Shown here: positions 1 to 8,180 of the stretch, piece after piece | Numbering within the stretch: the stretch's first letter is position 1 | How the letters are laid out: each line of letters begins with the position of its first letter | From: Erythrobacter longus | Lineage (GTDB): Bacteria > Pseudomonadota > Alphaproteobacteria > Sphingomonadales > Sphingomonadaceae | Direction of reading: 5' to 3' | DNA length: 64,000 nucleotides | NCBI RefSeq assembly: GCF_000715015.1 | Contig: NZ_JMIW01000009.1 | Location: forward strand, 62,001-126,000 | Notes under the pieces: model-generated | Told to the model about the DNA's origin: nothing | Database searches by the model: none | What the model saw: the letters and a program-made list of their open reading frames with translations, nothing else | Translations under genes and position numbers: made by a program

Positions 1-1461
1 GGGGTTTTCGGTCAGCATCAAGGCAGGCGGGGCAGAGCCGCGTTTCTTGATCTTCTCATCGCGGTATTCCTTGGGCCGCCAATCCGAAACGGCAGCAACC
101 ATAACCGCGACATCGCATGGCAGGGCGCGCTTGACCGCGCTGGCCATTTCTTCGGCGCTTTCCACGTCCACGCGTTTCACACCCGCTGGCGTTTTCAGAT
201 AAACCGGACCTGCCACAAGGGTCACTTCTGCGCCCAGTGCCGCTGCCGCAGCCGCTATGGCAAAGCCTTGTTTGCCGCTGGAACGGTTGGCGATGTAACG
301 CACCGGATCGATCGATTCCCACGTTGGCCCCGCTGTCACCAGCACATGGCGACCCTCAAGCGGTTGGTAGGATGCATCCGCAGTGATCCCGGCGATTTCT
401 TCCTCATCGGCCTCAATGCTTTCCACCTTCGCAGGGCCAGCGGATTTTGCCGCAACCTTCGTTCTGGCCGCTTGCTCTGGTTCCAGATCGCTCGCCTTGT
501 CTGACAGCCCCTCTTCGGATGCATCGGGCGCAAGGCGGCGGTCGTCCACCTCGTGGTTGATCGCGTCCTGATCGACGGGCGGTGCGGCCTTACCAGAGCC
601 CTTCTTGGCAAGCGGAGAGCCGTCAAGCTCGGGATTAAACTCAATATCTTCTTCAGGCAGCTCTTCGAGGAATTCCTCGGGCACGTCTTCTTCCCCAAGC
701 GCATCAAGTTCGGCCTCGATGTCTTCGGCGGTGCGCTTTTCGGTGGAGCGCGGAATGATGCGCGAGAGCAAGCCGCCAAGGCCGCCGGAAAAGGCGGATT
801 CGCTTTCGTCTTCGGGCTCAAGCGCTTCAACCTCGCTTGCATCCACCGCAGGCGCTGGAACTGCAGGCGCTGGAGCGGCAGGCGCAGCTACTGGCACTTC
901 CTCTTCCTCAACCTCAATCCCAAAGTGACCCGCAATCGCGCGCCAGATCGCCGGGGGTTCAGGAAGCCGGCCATAACCAAATTCGCCGCAAGCCATCGCC
1001 CCTTCATCAGGGTGAAGCACGGTGATGCCCTGATCGCGCAAGGTGGCCACATTGCGCGTCGTGGAGGCGTGCTCCCACATTTTCACATTCATCGCGGGCA
1101 CAGCCATCACCGGCTTGTTCGTGGCAAGCAGCAAGGTCGTCGCCAGATCATCGGCAACCCCTGCCGCCATTTTGGCCATAAGGTCCGCTGTTGCCGGGCA
1201 AACAACCAGAAGATCCGCCTCTCGCGAAAGCTCGATATGCCCCATCTCGACCTCGTTCTTGAGATCGAACAGCGAAGTATAAACCTGATTTTCGGAAAGA
1301 GCGGCCAAAGACATAGGCGTCACAAACTGCTGCCCCCCTTTGGTGACCACGCAAGTGACATCGCCGCCTGCCTTGCGGATAAGGCGCACAAGCTCGAGCG
1401 ATTTGAAAGCAGCAATGCCGCCGCCCACAACCAGCAGAATTTTTGGTCCCTTACCGCTCAC
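1..1461 (-). CDS. coaBC: Bifunctional phosphopantothenoylcysteine decarboxylase / phosphopantothenate-cysteine ligase, C-terminus off the window
   Basis: CoaBC makes 4'-phosphopantetheine for coenzyme A: the CoaB half ligates cysteine to phosphopantothenate and the CoaC half decarboxylates the product using FMN. Translation from the GTG at 1461 shows the flavin site GGGIAAFKS near residue 13, the histidine region GHIELSREADL, PAMNVKMW, and the cysteine flap ACGEFGYGR. The CoaB domain begins near residue 367 with LEGRHVLVTAGPTWES and the RSSGKQG loop. Between the two lies an unusual linker of about 185 residues, rich in Glu, Asp, Ala and Pro. The GTG start is chosen because an AGGGAG-type ribosome site lies about a dozen bases upstream and the family sequence begins there. 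The frame is open to the window edge, so the gene is partial (487 codons seen). Confidence 0.93.
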   Translation of the reverse strand, partial: MSGKGPKILLVVGGGIAAFKSLELVRLIRKAGGDVTCVVTKGGQQFVTPMSLAALSENQVYTSLFDLKNEVEMGHIELSREADLLVVCPATADLMAKMAAGVADDLATTLLLATNKPVMAVPAMNVKMWEHASTTRNVATLRDQGITVLHPDEGAMACGEFGYGRLPEPPAIWRAIAGHFGIEVEEEEVPVAAPAAPAPAVPAPAVDASEVEALEPEDESESAFSGGLGGLLSRIIPRSTEKRTAEDIEAELDALGEEDVPEEFLEELPEEDIEFNPELDGSPLAKKGSGKAAPPVDQDAINHEVDDRRLAPDASEEGLSDKASDLEPEQAARTKVAAKSAGPAKVESIEADEEEIAGITADASYQPLEGRHVLVTAGPTWESIDPVRYIANRSSGKQGFAIAAAAAALGAEVTLVAGPVYLKTPAGVKRVDVESAEEMASAVKRALPCDVAVMVAAVSDWRPKEYRDEKIKKRGSAPPALMLTENP

Positions 1462-1644
1462 TGCCTGTCACACTCCCTTACAAAAGCAGCCCGAGCCCAA
1501 TCATGGCCCGCGTGCACCCGTCTAACCGCCTTAGCCCCCCTCGCCAAGCTTTCAGAAGCCTTGCGCTGAGATGGTTAAGATTGCACTTATGCAGGCAGCC
1601 TTGGGGCTTAGCGGCTCTTGGGGGGACAATGAAGGGGATCATTT

Positions 1645-2034
1645 GTGGCTATTATCTTGCGCGTATCGCTGTTTTTGCTGGGTGTGCTTTACATCTTTAT
1701 CGGGTTTGGGTTTGCCACCGATCCGGTTGGTTCGGGCGCGAATTTTGGAATTGCGGCGTTGGATGGCACAGGCGCGCAAGGGCTGTCTTCGATAAGGGCC
1801 GACTTTACGTCATTCTTCTGGGTCACGGCAGGCTGTCTTATCATCGGGTCATGGAAAGCCAACGCGGCGCTGCTCAATACAGGAGCCGCGCTTATGGGGG
1901 TGGTGTTTCTGGTGCGAGGGGCGAGCCTGTATCTGGATGGGACCTATGAGGGCTGGATGACGCCGATGGCGGTCGAATTGCTGACAGCTATCGTTGCGCT
2001 TGCGGCGGCGCGGATTTTGCCAAACGCCGACTAA
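1645..2034 (+). CDS. DUF4345-like four-helix membrane protein
   Basis: A 129-residue protein with about four hydrophobic segments (near residues 3-24, 58-68, 75-93 and 109-124). The pattern of an N-terminal helix, a DP-x-G loop, an IRADF motif and short later helices resembles DUF4345 inner-membrane proteins, whose function is unknown. The start is the GTG at 1645, preceded by AGGGGA at good spacing. It lies convergent to the ubiB-like gene and overlaps its stop by 4 bp. No promoter or partner gene is evident. Confidence 0.7.
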   Translation: MAIILRVSLFLLGVLYIFIGFGFATDPVGSGANFGIAALDGTGAQGLSSIRADFTSFFWVTAGCLIIGSWKANAALLNTGAALMGVVFLVRGASLYLDGTYEGWMTPMAVELLTAIVALAAARILPNAD

Positions 2035-3605
2035 ATCAGCCCAAGAAGGCTTGCCCCCAACACTCCGCCTGCTCCCAACAGGCCTGCGACAATATAGCCG
2101 ATCCAGCCGCCGCCATTCTTTGGGGCTGCGTCATTCTGACCAAAGTCGGTGATGAGCTTGATGTCTGGCAAAGGCGCTTGTTCAGGCGCGCCGCCCTTTG
2201 CGGGGAAGCGGTCTTCGATCCGGCGGATAAGGTCGGGCAGGCGCATCAAAGTCTGCGCGTCTTCCTTAAGCCGCTCTGCCACCGCTGCCTCTGGTCCCAG
2301 CTCATCGCGGATCCAATCGCGCACATAGGGCGCGGCGGTGTCCCACATATTGATGTCGGGATTAAGCTGCGTCGCGATCCCTTCGACCATAACCATGGTT
2401 TTCTGCAAAAGCAGCAGGTGCGGCTGTGTCTGCATGTCAAAGTCGCGGGTGATCGCAAACAATCCGTCGAGCATTTGGCCCACGGAAAGCTCTTTCACAG
2501 GCTTGCCGCGCATCGGTTCACCCACCGCGCGAAGAGCCGTCGCAAATTCATGCACCGAATGGTAGCTTGGCACATATTGCGCCTCGAAATGAATTTCGGC
2601 GACGCGTTTGTAATTGCCCGTGGTCAGGCCATAGAGGATTTCTGCCAGCCATTGGCGCGCGCGCCGATCAATGCGGCCCATGATCCCGAAATCAATCGCA
2701 ACGATGGTGCCGTCGGCCTGCACAAACAGGTTCCCCTGGTGCATATCGGCATGGAAGAAACCGGCGCTGATCGCTTGCGTCAAGAAGCTGATGACAAGGT
2801 GCTGTGACAGGGCGTCAAGGTCATGGCCTGCCGCCAAGAGCTCGTCACGCTTGGAGATTTTGATGCCGTCGACCCACTCGATCGTGAGCACGCGGCCATT
2901 GGTGCGGTCCCAGTCAATCGCCGGAATACGGTAACCACCAACGCCCGCCATATCCTCGGCAAGTTCAGACGCAGAAGCCGCTTCGCGCCGCAGGTCGAGT
3001 TCGGAATATGACCAGCGTTTGAAATTGGCGATGGTCGCGCGCGGACGCAGACGGCCCGCCTCTCCGCCCATTGCCTCTACGTGAGCGGCCGCCCATTCGT
3101 ATGTGGCAATGTCTTGCGCAAACTTTTCTTTGATACCGGGGCGAAGCACCTTGATCGCGACTTTGCGCCCGTCGGCGGTCACGCCCTTGTGGACCTGCGC
3201 AATGGAGGCCGCGCCCACAGGCTGCGGGTCCACTTCGGAAAAGAGCGCGTCCAATGGCTGGTCAAAGCTCGTCTCGATCGACTGTTTGATCAGCTCAAAA
3301 TCGACCGGCGGCAGATTGTCCTGAAGCTGCAAGAGATTGTGCGCCGCTTCCTCACCCACAAGATCGGGGCGGGTGGCAAGGGACTGCCCAAGCTTGATAG
3401 CAGCAGGGCCAATCGCACGAAAAGCGCCAGCATAATCACGCTCCCCCTTCTTGCTCGTAAAGGTCGCAAGGCGCGCCAGCTTGGCCAGCCGCTTTACCGG
3501 TGGCGGCGCATTGGGGTCGTCTTCGATCCCCACAAGCGCGCGGCGACGCGCAAGGGTGATACCCCATCTGGCAAGACGGAAAAGATGCGTGGCAGGAGAG
3601 GTCAT
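2031..3605 (-). CDS. ubiB: ABC1/UbiB atypical kinase-like protein of ubiquinone biosynthesis
   Basis: UbiB-family proteins are membrane-anchored atypical protein kinase-like ATPases needed for coenzyme Q synthesis. This 524-residue protein has the diagnostic KxGQ motif (AIKLGQSLATRPDLVG), the alanine-rich nucleotide loop QPVGAASIAQVHKG with the following lysine AIKVLRPG, the HADMHQGN catalytic loop and the metal-binding AIDFG. A hydrophobic hairpin of two short helices forms the extreme C-terminus (GYIVAGLLGAGG onward), matching the family's membrane anchor. It follows ubiE on the same strand, separated by a 140-bp palindromic repeat, so the two probably share transcription. Confidence 0.95.
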   Translation of the reverse strand: MTSPATHLFRLARWGITLARRRALVGIEDDPNAPPPVKRLAKLARLATFTSKKGERDYAGAFRAIGPAAIKLGQSLATRPDLVGEEAAHNLLQLQDNLPPVDFELIKQSIETSFDQPLDALFSEVDPQPVGAASIAQVHKGVTADGRKVAIKVLRPGIKEKFAQDIATYEWAAAHVEAMGGEAGRLRPRATIANFKRWSYSELDLRREAASASELAEDMAGVGGYRIPAIDWDRTNGRVLTIEWVDGIKISKRDELLAAGHDLDALSQHLVISFLTQAISAGFFHADMHQGNLFVQADGTIVAIDFGIMGRIDRRARQWLAEILYGLTTGNYKRVAEIHFEAQYVPSYHSVHEFATALRAVGEPMRGKPVKELSVGQMLDGLFAITRDFDMQTQPHLLLLQKTMVMVEGIATQLNPDINMWDTAAPYVRDWIRDELGPEAAVAERLKEDAQTLMRLPDLIRRIEDRFPAKGGAPEQAPLPDIKLITDFGQNDAAPKNGGGWIGYIVAGLLGAGGVLGASLLGLI

Positions 3606-3611
3606 CGCTTA

Positions 3612-3730
3612 ACTCCCCTCCCGCTTGCGGGAGGGGTTGGGGGTGGGCATGGGCCTGAGAAGGCCCACCCCGCTGCGACTAGAGAACAAGTTCTCAAGTC
3701 TCGCTGCCCCTCCCGCAGGCGGGAGGGGTG
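3612..3730. repeat. REP-like palindromic element, copy 1
   Basis: GC-rich element between ubiB and ubiE. It starts and ends with a 10-bp inverted pair, CCCCTCCCGC with GCGGGAGGGG, and contains GTGGGC/GCCCACCCC arms, the segment CCCACCCCGCTGCGACTA, a short hairpin GAGAACAAGTTCTC and AAGTCTCGCTGCC. A second copy in the opposite orientation lies at 8006-8084. It looks like a dispersed REP/MITE-like sequence and may also dampen readthrough from ubiE into ubiB. Confidence 0.8.
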
Positions 3731-3745
3731 AACCGTCGAATGCCA

Positions 3746-4513
3746 TCAGACTTTCCACCCCGAGTGAATGGCAACCGCACCGCCAAGAATGATCTCGGCC
3801 TTGGTGTTCACAAAACCGGCATCGCGGATCATCGCCTCGAATTGGGGCGCGCGGGGGAATTTGCGGATCGATTCGGCGAGATAGCGATAGCTTTCGGTAT
3901 CGCCCGCAATCACCTGACCCATGCGCGGCATGATGTGCATTGAATAAAGGTCGTAAATCTCGCGAAAGCCCGACCAATCGGTGACCGAGAATTCCATGCA
4001 GTAAAAACGGCCACCGGGGCGAAGGACACGCAGCGCTTCTTTCAGCGCCTTTTCCTTATGCGTCACATTGCGGATGCCGAAAACGATCGTGTAGGCATCA
4101 AAGCTGTTCGAGGCGAAGGAGACTTCCTCGGCGTTCTGCTGTGAGAAGACGAGGCTGCCCGCGCCTTCTGCCTCGTCACGCTCAATCGCGCGCTCAGCAC
4201 CCACATCGAGCATTTCCTGATTGATATCGGCAACGGTGATATTCGCGCCCCGGTCCGCCATGCGAAACGCAATGTCGCCTGTGCCGCCCGCCATATCGAG
4301 GATGTTTTCACCCGCTTGCGGTTTCACACGCTTAACAAAGCGATCCTTCCAGCCCCGGTGCATGCCAAAGGACATCGCATCGTTCATGATGTCGTATTTC
4401 TTGGCAACGCTGCTGAAGACCTCACCCACGCGGCGGGTCTTTTCCTCTGGGCTTACGTTTTCATAGCCAAACGAGACAGTGTTGGAGGCGGTGTCTGATG
4501 TGCTTTCACTCAT
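3746..4513 (-). CDS. ubiE: Ubiquinone/menaquinone biosynthesis C-methyltransferase
   Basis: UbiE transfers a methyl group from S-adenosylmethionine to the benzoquinol ring during ubiquinone synthesis. The 255-residue product has the family signature YDIMNDAMSFGMHRGWKDRF, the SAM-binding motif LDMAGGTGDIAF, the FGIRNVTHKEKAL segment and the C-terminal LGGAVAIHSGWKV. The open frame continues 69 codons upstream, but the family begins near the MSESTSDT methionine at 4513; the extension overlaps the divergent mutM. It heads the ubiE-ubiB transcription unit and is divergent from mutM by 55 bp. Confidence 0.96.
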   Translation of the reverse strand: MSESTSDTASNTVSFGYENVSPEEKTRRVGEVFSSVAKKYDIMNDAMSFGMHRGWKDRFVKRVKPQAGENILDMAGGTGDIAFRMADRGANITVADINQEMLDVGAERAIERDEAEGAGSLVFSQQNAEEVSFASNSFDAYTIVFGIRNVTHKEKALKEALRVLRPGGRFYCMEFSVTDWSGFREIYDLYSMHIMPRMGQVIAGDTESYRYLAESIRKFPRAPQFEAMIRDAGFVNTKAEIILGGAVAIHSGWKV

Positions 4514-4568
4514 GAGGGGTGCCTTAGAGGGAATTGCGGCAGGCGCAAAGGGTGATAAGGGGTGATGA

Positions 4569-5384
4569 ATGCCTGAATTACCAGAAGTTGAAACAACGGT
4601 CCGTGGTCTTGCAAAGTTCCTCGATGGTGCGCGGATCGAGCGGGTGACATTGAACCGCCCGGATTTGCGCCGCCCGTTCCCGCAAGATCTGGTGCAGGTG
4701 ATGACGGGCGCGACTATCACGAGCCTCTCTCGCCGCGCGAAATATGGGCTCTTCCATCTCGACCGGGATCAGTCAGTGATCTTTCACCTTGGCATGAGCG
4801 GGCGCTGGCGGATTGACCCTGAAGAACCCGATAAACACGACCATATGGTGGTGGAGACGGCGCACAACCGTTTTGCGCTGTGCGACCCGAGGCGATTCGG
4901 TTCGGTCGATATGGTCGCGACGGCTGAGCTGGATGCGTGGGGACCTTTTGCAAGCCTTGGGCCTGAGCCGCTGGGCCCTGACCTTACGCCCGCCTATTTG
5001 AGGGCCGCGCTCAAAGGCAAGGTTCAGAACATCAAGCTGTGCCTGCTCGATCAACGGATCATCGCAGGGCTTGGGAATATATATGTGTGCGAGGCACTGT
5101 GGCGCTCTGGCATTAGGCCAACCAAGCAAGGGGGCAAGGTGACGCGCCCTCAATTGGAGCGGTTGGTGCCTGCGATCAAAGAGGTGCTCGCGGCGTCCAT
5201 CCGCGATGGAGGCTCTTCTTTGCGCGACTATGCGGCACCTGATGGGGAGCTTGGCTATTTCGCAACCCGCTTTGATGTGTATGGTCGGACAGGTGAGCCG
5301 TGCCACCATAACGATGGCGGTATGATCAAACGGATCGCCCAAGGCGGGCGCAGCACTTGGTATTGTCCGGTGTGCCAGAAGTGA
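4569..5384 (+). CDS. mutM: Formamidopyrimidine-DNA glycosylase (Fpg/MutM)
   Basis: MutM excises 8-oxoguanine and formamidopyrimidines and nicks the strand by beta,delta-elimination. The 271-residue protein starts with the invariant MPELPEVETTVRGL, where Pro2 is the catalytic nucleophile and Glu3 is the general acid. The helix-two-turn-helix region with LCLLDQRIIAGLGNIYVCEALW is intact. The C-terminal zinc finger is atypical: GEPCHHNDGG precedes STWYCPVCQ, so the second cysteine of the first CxxC pair is replaced by Asn. Its 3' end lies in a 13-bp tandem repeat that copies the stop codon (5374-5412). It is probably transcribed from a promoter shared divergently with ubiE. Confidence 0.96.
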   Translation: MPELPEVETTVRGLAKFLDGARIERVTLNRPDLRRPFPQDLVQVMTGATITSLSRRAKYGLFHLDRDQSVIFHLGMSGRWRIDPEEPDKHDHMVVETAHNRFALCDPRRFGSVDMVATAELDAWGPFASLGPEPLGPDLTPAYLRAALKGKVQNIKLCLLDQRIIAGLGNIYVCEALWRSGIRPTKQGGKVTRPQLERLVPAIKEVLAASIRDGGSSLRDYAAPDGELGYFATRFDVYGRTGEPCHHNDGGMIKRIAQGGRSTWYCPVCQK

Positions 5385-5412
5385 TAGCCAGAAGTGATTG
5401 CCAGAAGTGACT
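5374..5412. repeat. 13-bp tandem repeat x3 carrying the mutM stop codon
   Basis: Three adjacent units of GCCAGAAGTGAT plus one base, at 5374, 5387 and 5400. The first unit contains the last codons and the TGA of mutM. Because the period is 13, the three TGA triplets (5382, 5395, 5408) fall in three different reading frames. Confidence 0.9.
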
Positions 5413-5558
5413 ACAGGCAAAGTTTCCTTGCCTTTCGCGCCGTTTCACACTAGGTGCGCCGCTTTCCAGCGGTGAATCGCCGCTTTTTCGTATACCCGAT
5501 TGAAGATTTTCCGGGCTTAACCAAGCAGCCCTTACAGAACGCGAGACAGAACAGACCT

Positions 5559-5819
5559 ATGGCCAACACGCCTCAAGCCCGTAAGCGCATCCGTCGCAAT
5601 GACCGCCGCGCAGAAGTAAACACCGCGCGCATGAGCCGCATCCGCAGCTTCGTCAAAAAAGTCGAAAGCGCTTGTGAAGCTGGCAATAAGGACGAAGCGG
5701 CCGCCGCTCTTAAAGCTGCTCAGCCAGAAATGGCTCGCGGTGTTGCACGCGGCGTGATGCACAAGAACACTGTGGCGCGCAAAATGTCGCGCCTGACCAA
5801 GCGAGTCGCTGCGCTCTGA
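5559..5819 (+). CDS. rpsT: 30S ribosomal protein S20
   Basis: S20 binds 16S rRNA in the body of the small subunit. The 86-residue product begins [17 protein letters not shown] and shows the family pattern of basic helices, an Ala-rich centre ([20 protein letters not shown]) and the C-terminal [17 protein letters not shown]. The open frame extends 35 codons further upstream, but the ATG at 5559 gives the canonical N-terminus. rpsT directly before dnaA is a common alphaproteobacterial arrangement. A strong terminator follows at 5892. Confidence 0.97.
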   Translation: MANTPQARKRIRRNDRRAEVNTARMSRIRSFVKKVESACEAGNKDEAAAALKAAQPEMARGVARGVMHKNTVARKMSRLTKRVAAL

Positions 5820-5891
5820 TTCGCTGCTAAAGCCAGTTTGGGGCGTTCACGTTGCGTATTTTTACCTGACGTTACCCCACGTATAACATCT

Positions 5892-5926
5892 AAGGGCCGT
5901 GTCTGATGACGCGGCCCTTTTGTTTT
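5892..5926 (+). terminator. Rho-independent terminator after rpsT
   Basis: AAGGGCCGTG pairs with CGCGGCCCTT across a short TCTGATGA loop and is followed by TTTGTTTT. It lies about 70 bp after the rpsT stop and separates rpsT from dnaA. Confidence 0.85.
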
Positions 5927-6119
5927 GATTGCGACAAGCCGGGCTGCTCGCCGCAGAATGCGCAGAAACCCTACGATTCGCGGCCCAAATTATTCGAAAT
6001 TCAATAGAAACAGGCGCTTAAACGAAGCTCTGCGGGGTAGCGCCGAGTCAACACAAATATTTAAGATTTGTTGCAATTGATCGCTTGCGCTTAACTGCCA
6101 AATTGCGCTTATTAGGGCT

Positions 6120-6273
6120 CTACCCGGCGCGGGACAGTCCGGGTTCATACATTTTGATCGACAGGTTAGCCTGTGAGGGGTGCTTCACGGGGGGGGAATC
6201 CTTTATCAGTCGAATGGTCACAGGTTTTACCTTGGAGAGTTGCTTTCCAAGGATCGTGAATATTGGGGAAGTC
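6120..6273 (+). promoter_or_regulatory. Hairpin-rich leader before dnaA
   Basis: Between the rpsT terminator and dnaA there is about 350 bp without another convincing gene. The last 150 bp hold three short inverted repeats: CCCGG/CCGGG at 6123-6143, ACAGG-TTAG-CCTGT at 6161-6174 and CCTTGGA/TCCAAGG at 6230-6252. A purine-rich GGGGAAG lies just before the ATG at 6274. If transcribed this would be a structured 5' untranslated region. No confident DnaA-box cluster was seen. Confidence 0.45.
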
Positions 6274-7734
6274 ATGGGTTATAATACAGATAAGGCGCGG
6301 ACAACGCGGCGGAAAGCTGATGACGATTTGATGGAAGATGCAGAAGCAGTAAATCTGGCCGCAGATTGGGCCGATATCAGCCAGGGTCTCAAAAAGGATC
6401 TTGGCCACCAATTGCACAGTCAATGGATCAAACCGATCCAGGTTGGCGGCATCACCAAAGAGACCGGCACGCTCGACCTTTTCCTTCCTACAGAGTTTTC
6501 GGCCAATTGGGTCAAAGATCGGTTCCACGACCGTCTGCAACTCGCTTGGAAAATCATGCGCAGCGATGTTCGCACGGTTAACATCCAAGTCCATCCCGGC
6601 CGCCGCCAGCTTCCAGAACTGCGCCTTGATGATGGCCGCCGCCCCGCCAATGATGGCGCAAGCGCGATTGCCGTTGCCGCTGGTTCAATCAACGATTCGG
6701 GCTTCACCTCAAGCGTGGGTCTTGACCCGTCGCTAACCTTTCAGGCGTTCATTACCGGCGAGGCGAACGTGCTTGCCTGCAATGCAGCGCAGCGCATGGC
6801 CGCAACCGAACAGCCGCAATTCTCGCCGCTCTATCTGAAAGCGGCGACCGGTCAGGGCAAAACCCACCTGCTCCACGCGATCGGCCACGGTTTCCTCGCA
6901 TCGCATCCGCGTGCCCGCATTTTCTACTGCTCGGCAGAGCGGTTTATGGTGGAATTCGTTCAGGCTCTCAAAGCCAACCAGATGATCGAGTTCAAGGCGC
7001 GCCTTCGCAGCTTTGACCTTCTTCTGGTGGACGATATTCAATTCATCATCGGCAAGGCATCGGCTCAAGAAGAGCTGCTTTACACGATTGATGCGCTGCT
7101 TGCCGAAGGCAAACGCCTTGTGTTTGCCGCCGACCGCGCACCGCAAGCCCTGGACGGGGTTGAGCCGCGTTTGCTGAGCCGCCTTTCGATGGGTCTTGTC
7201 GCCGATATTCAAGCCGCTGACATTGAACTTCGCAAGAAGGTGCTCGTCTCCAAGCTGGCGCGTTTTGCGCCGCTTAGTGTGCCAGAAGACGTCATCGACT
7301 TTCTTGCACGCACCATCACGCGCAATGTTCGCGAGCTTATCGGCGGTCTTAACAAGTTGATCGCCTACGCGCAGCTGACCGGCCAAGAGGTTTCGCTGCA
7401 GTTGGCTGAAGAACAACTCACCGATATCCTTTCTGCCAACCGCCGCCGCATCACGATTGACGAAATTCAGCGCACGGTTTGCCAGTTCTACCGGATCGAC
7501 CGGTCGGAAATGTCCTCCAAGCGCCGCGCGCGTGCGGTGGTGCGGCCTCGCCAGGTGGCGATGTATTTGTCAAAGGTTCTGACGCCTCGGTCCTACCCAG
7601 AGATTGGCCGTAAATTCGGTGGCCGCGATCACTCGACGGTTATCCACGCCGTGCGCCTGATCGAAGACCTGCGCACACGCGATGCCGATATGGACGGCGA
7701 TGTGCGGAGCCTGCTGCGGCAGCTTGAGAGCTGA
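6274..7734 (+). CDS. dnaA: Chromosomal replication initiator protein DnaA
   Basis: DnaA opens the replication origin. From the ATG at 6274 the product is 486 residues. Domain I contains WADISQGLKKDLGHQLHSQWIKPI. The AAA+ core has the Walker A region KAATGQGKTHLLHAIG near residue 189 (first glycine replaced by alanine), Walker B LLLVDDIQFI near 249 and the sensor segment SRLSMGLVADIQ. Domain IV carries the DNA-binding signature GGRDHSTVIHAVRLIE near 450. The frame is open upstream to 6085, but those codons are the hairpin leader and do not resemble DnaA. The in-frame ATG at 6331 is an alternative start. GGGGAAG upstream favours 6274. Confidence 0.95.
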   Translation: MGYNTDKARTTRRKADDDLMEDAEAVNLAADWADISQGLKKDLGHQLHSQWIKPIQVGGITKETGTLDLFLPTEFSANWVKDRFHDRLQLAWKIMRSDVRTVNIQVHPGRRQLPELRLDDGRRPANDGASAIAVAAGSINDSGFTSSVGLDPSLTFQAFITGEANVLACNAAQRMAATEQPQFSPLYLKAATGQGKTHLLHAIGHGFLASHPRARIFYCSAERFMVEFVQALKANQMIEFKARLRSFDLLLVDDIQFIIGKASAQEELLYTIDALLAEGKRLVFAADRAPQALDGVEPRLLSRLSMGLVADIQAADIELRKKVLVSKLARFAPLSVPEDVIDFLARTITRNVRELIGGLNKLIAYAQLTGQEVSLQLAEEQLTDILSANRRRITIDEIQRTVCQFYRIDRSEMSSKRRARAVVRPRQVAMYLSKVLTPRSYPEIGRKFGGRDHSTVIHAVRLIEDLRTRDADMDGDVRSLLRQLES

Positions 7735-8180
7735 CAGTGATAAGTGTTGTTCTCAGGTCCGGCGCATTTGGCGAGTTATCTGGACCGTTTTTCTTCTCTT
7801 AATTGCCGGCAATCGGAGATGAAATTGCGGTCCCAGTCGACGACGAGAATTATGGATCACGTAGCTTTCGAGTTGCAGAAAGGTGTCACATGGCCAAAGG
7901 CGTGCCAATGTTTGGCAAGACTGACATCGCTCCCACTGTCATTTTGACTTGTGTCGAGACCACGCAATCGGATTTGTAGTCACACGTTTCAACAGCGTAT
8001 ACACAGGCCCACCCCCAGCCCCTCCCGCTTGCGGGAGGGGAGCGAGACTTAGCTGCGAAGCAGCGCTAGTCGCAGCGGGGTGGGTTTACCCCAGCGAACC
8101 AACAATCCGCCAACAGCTAATCGACAGGCCTATGAACAGCCCTGTCGACAGGCCACGCACAGGCTGTAAACAGCTTATCC
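7735..8180. other. 446-bp gap between dnaA and the moeB-like gene
   Basis: No convincing gene. It holds REP-like copy 2 (8006-8084), an inverted repeat TCGACAGG/CCTGTCGA at 8121-8148 that overlaps the 12-bp palindrome CCTGTCGACAGG at 8141-8152, and a single DnaA-box-like TTATCCATG at 8175 that runs into the next start codon. Two short frames here lack family resemblance and a ribosome site. Confidence 0.5.
8006..8084. repeat. REP-like palindromic element, copy 2 (inverted relative to copy 1)
   Basis: Read on the minus strand it matches the right part of copy 1: CCCACCCCGCTGCGACTA, a short hairpin, AGTCTCGCT, then CCCCTCCCGC paired with GCGGGAGGGG. The internal hairpin differs in sequence (GCTGCTTCGCAGC here, GAGAACAAGTTCTC in copy 1) but keeps pairing. 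Confidence 0.8.

Noticed and set aside
553..1569. Plus-strand 338-codon open frame
   Set aside because: It is the antisense shadow of coaBC, whose minus-strand translation matches the enzyme family over its full length.
5374..5412. CRISPR-like array
   Set aside because: The units are directly adjacent with no spacers, and there are no cas genes; the same holds for the arrays at 18557 and 38604.
6085..6273. Extended N-terminus of DnaA
   Set aside because: The in-frame upstream codons consist of the hairpin leader, including G-runs, and do not resemble DnaA domain I.
7735..8180. Possible replication origin next to dnaA
   Set aside because: Only one near-match to a DnaA box (TTATCCATG) and no AT-rich unwinding region; alphaproteobacterial origins are often elsewhere.
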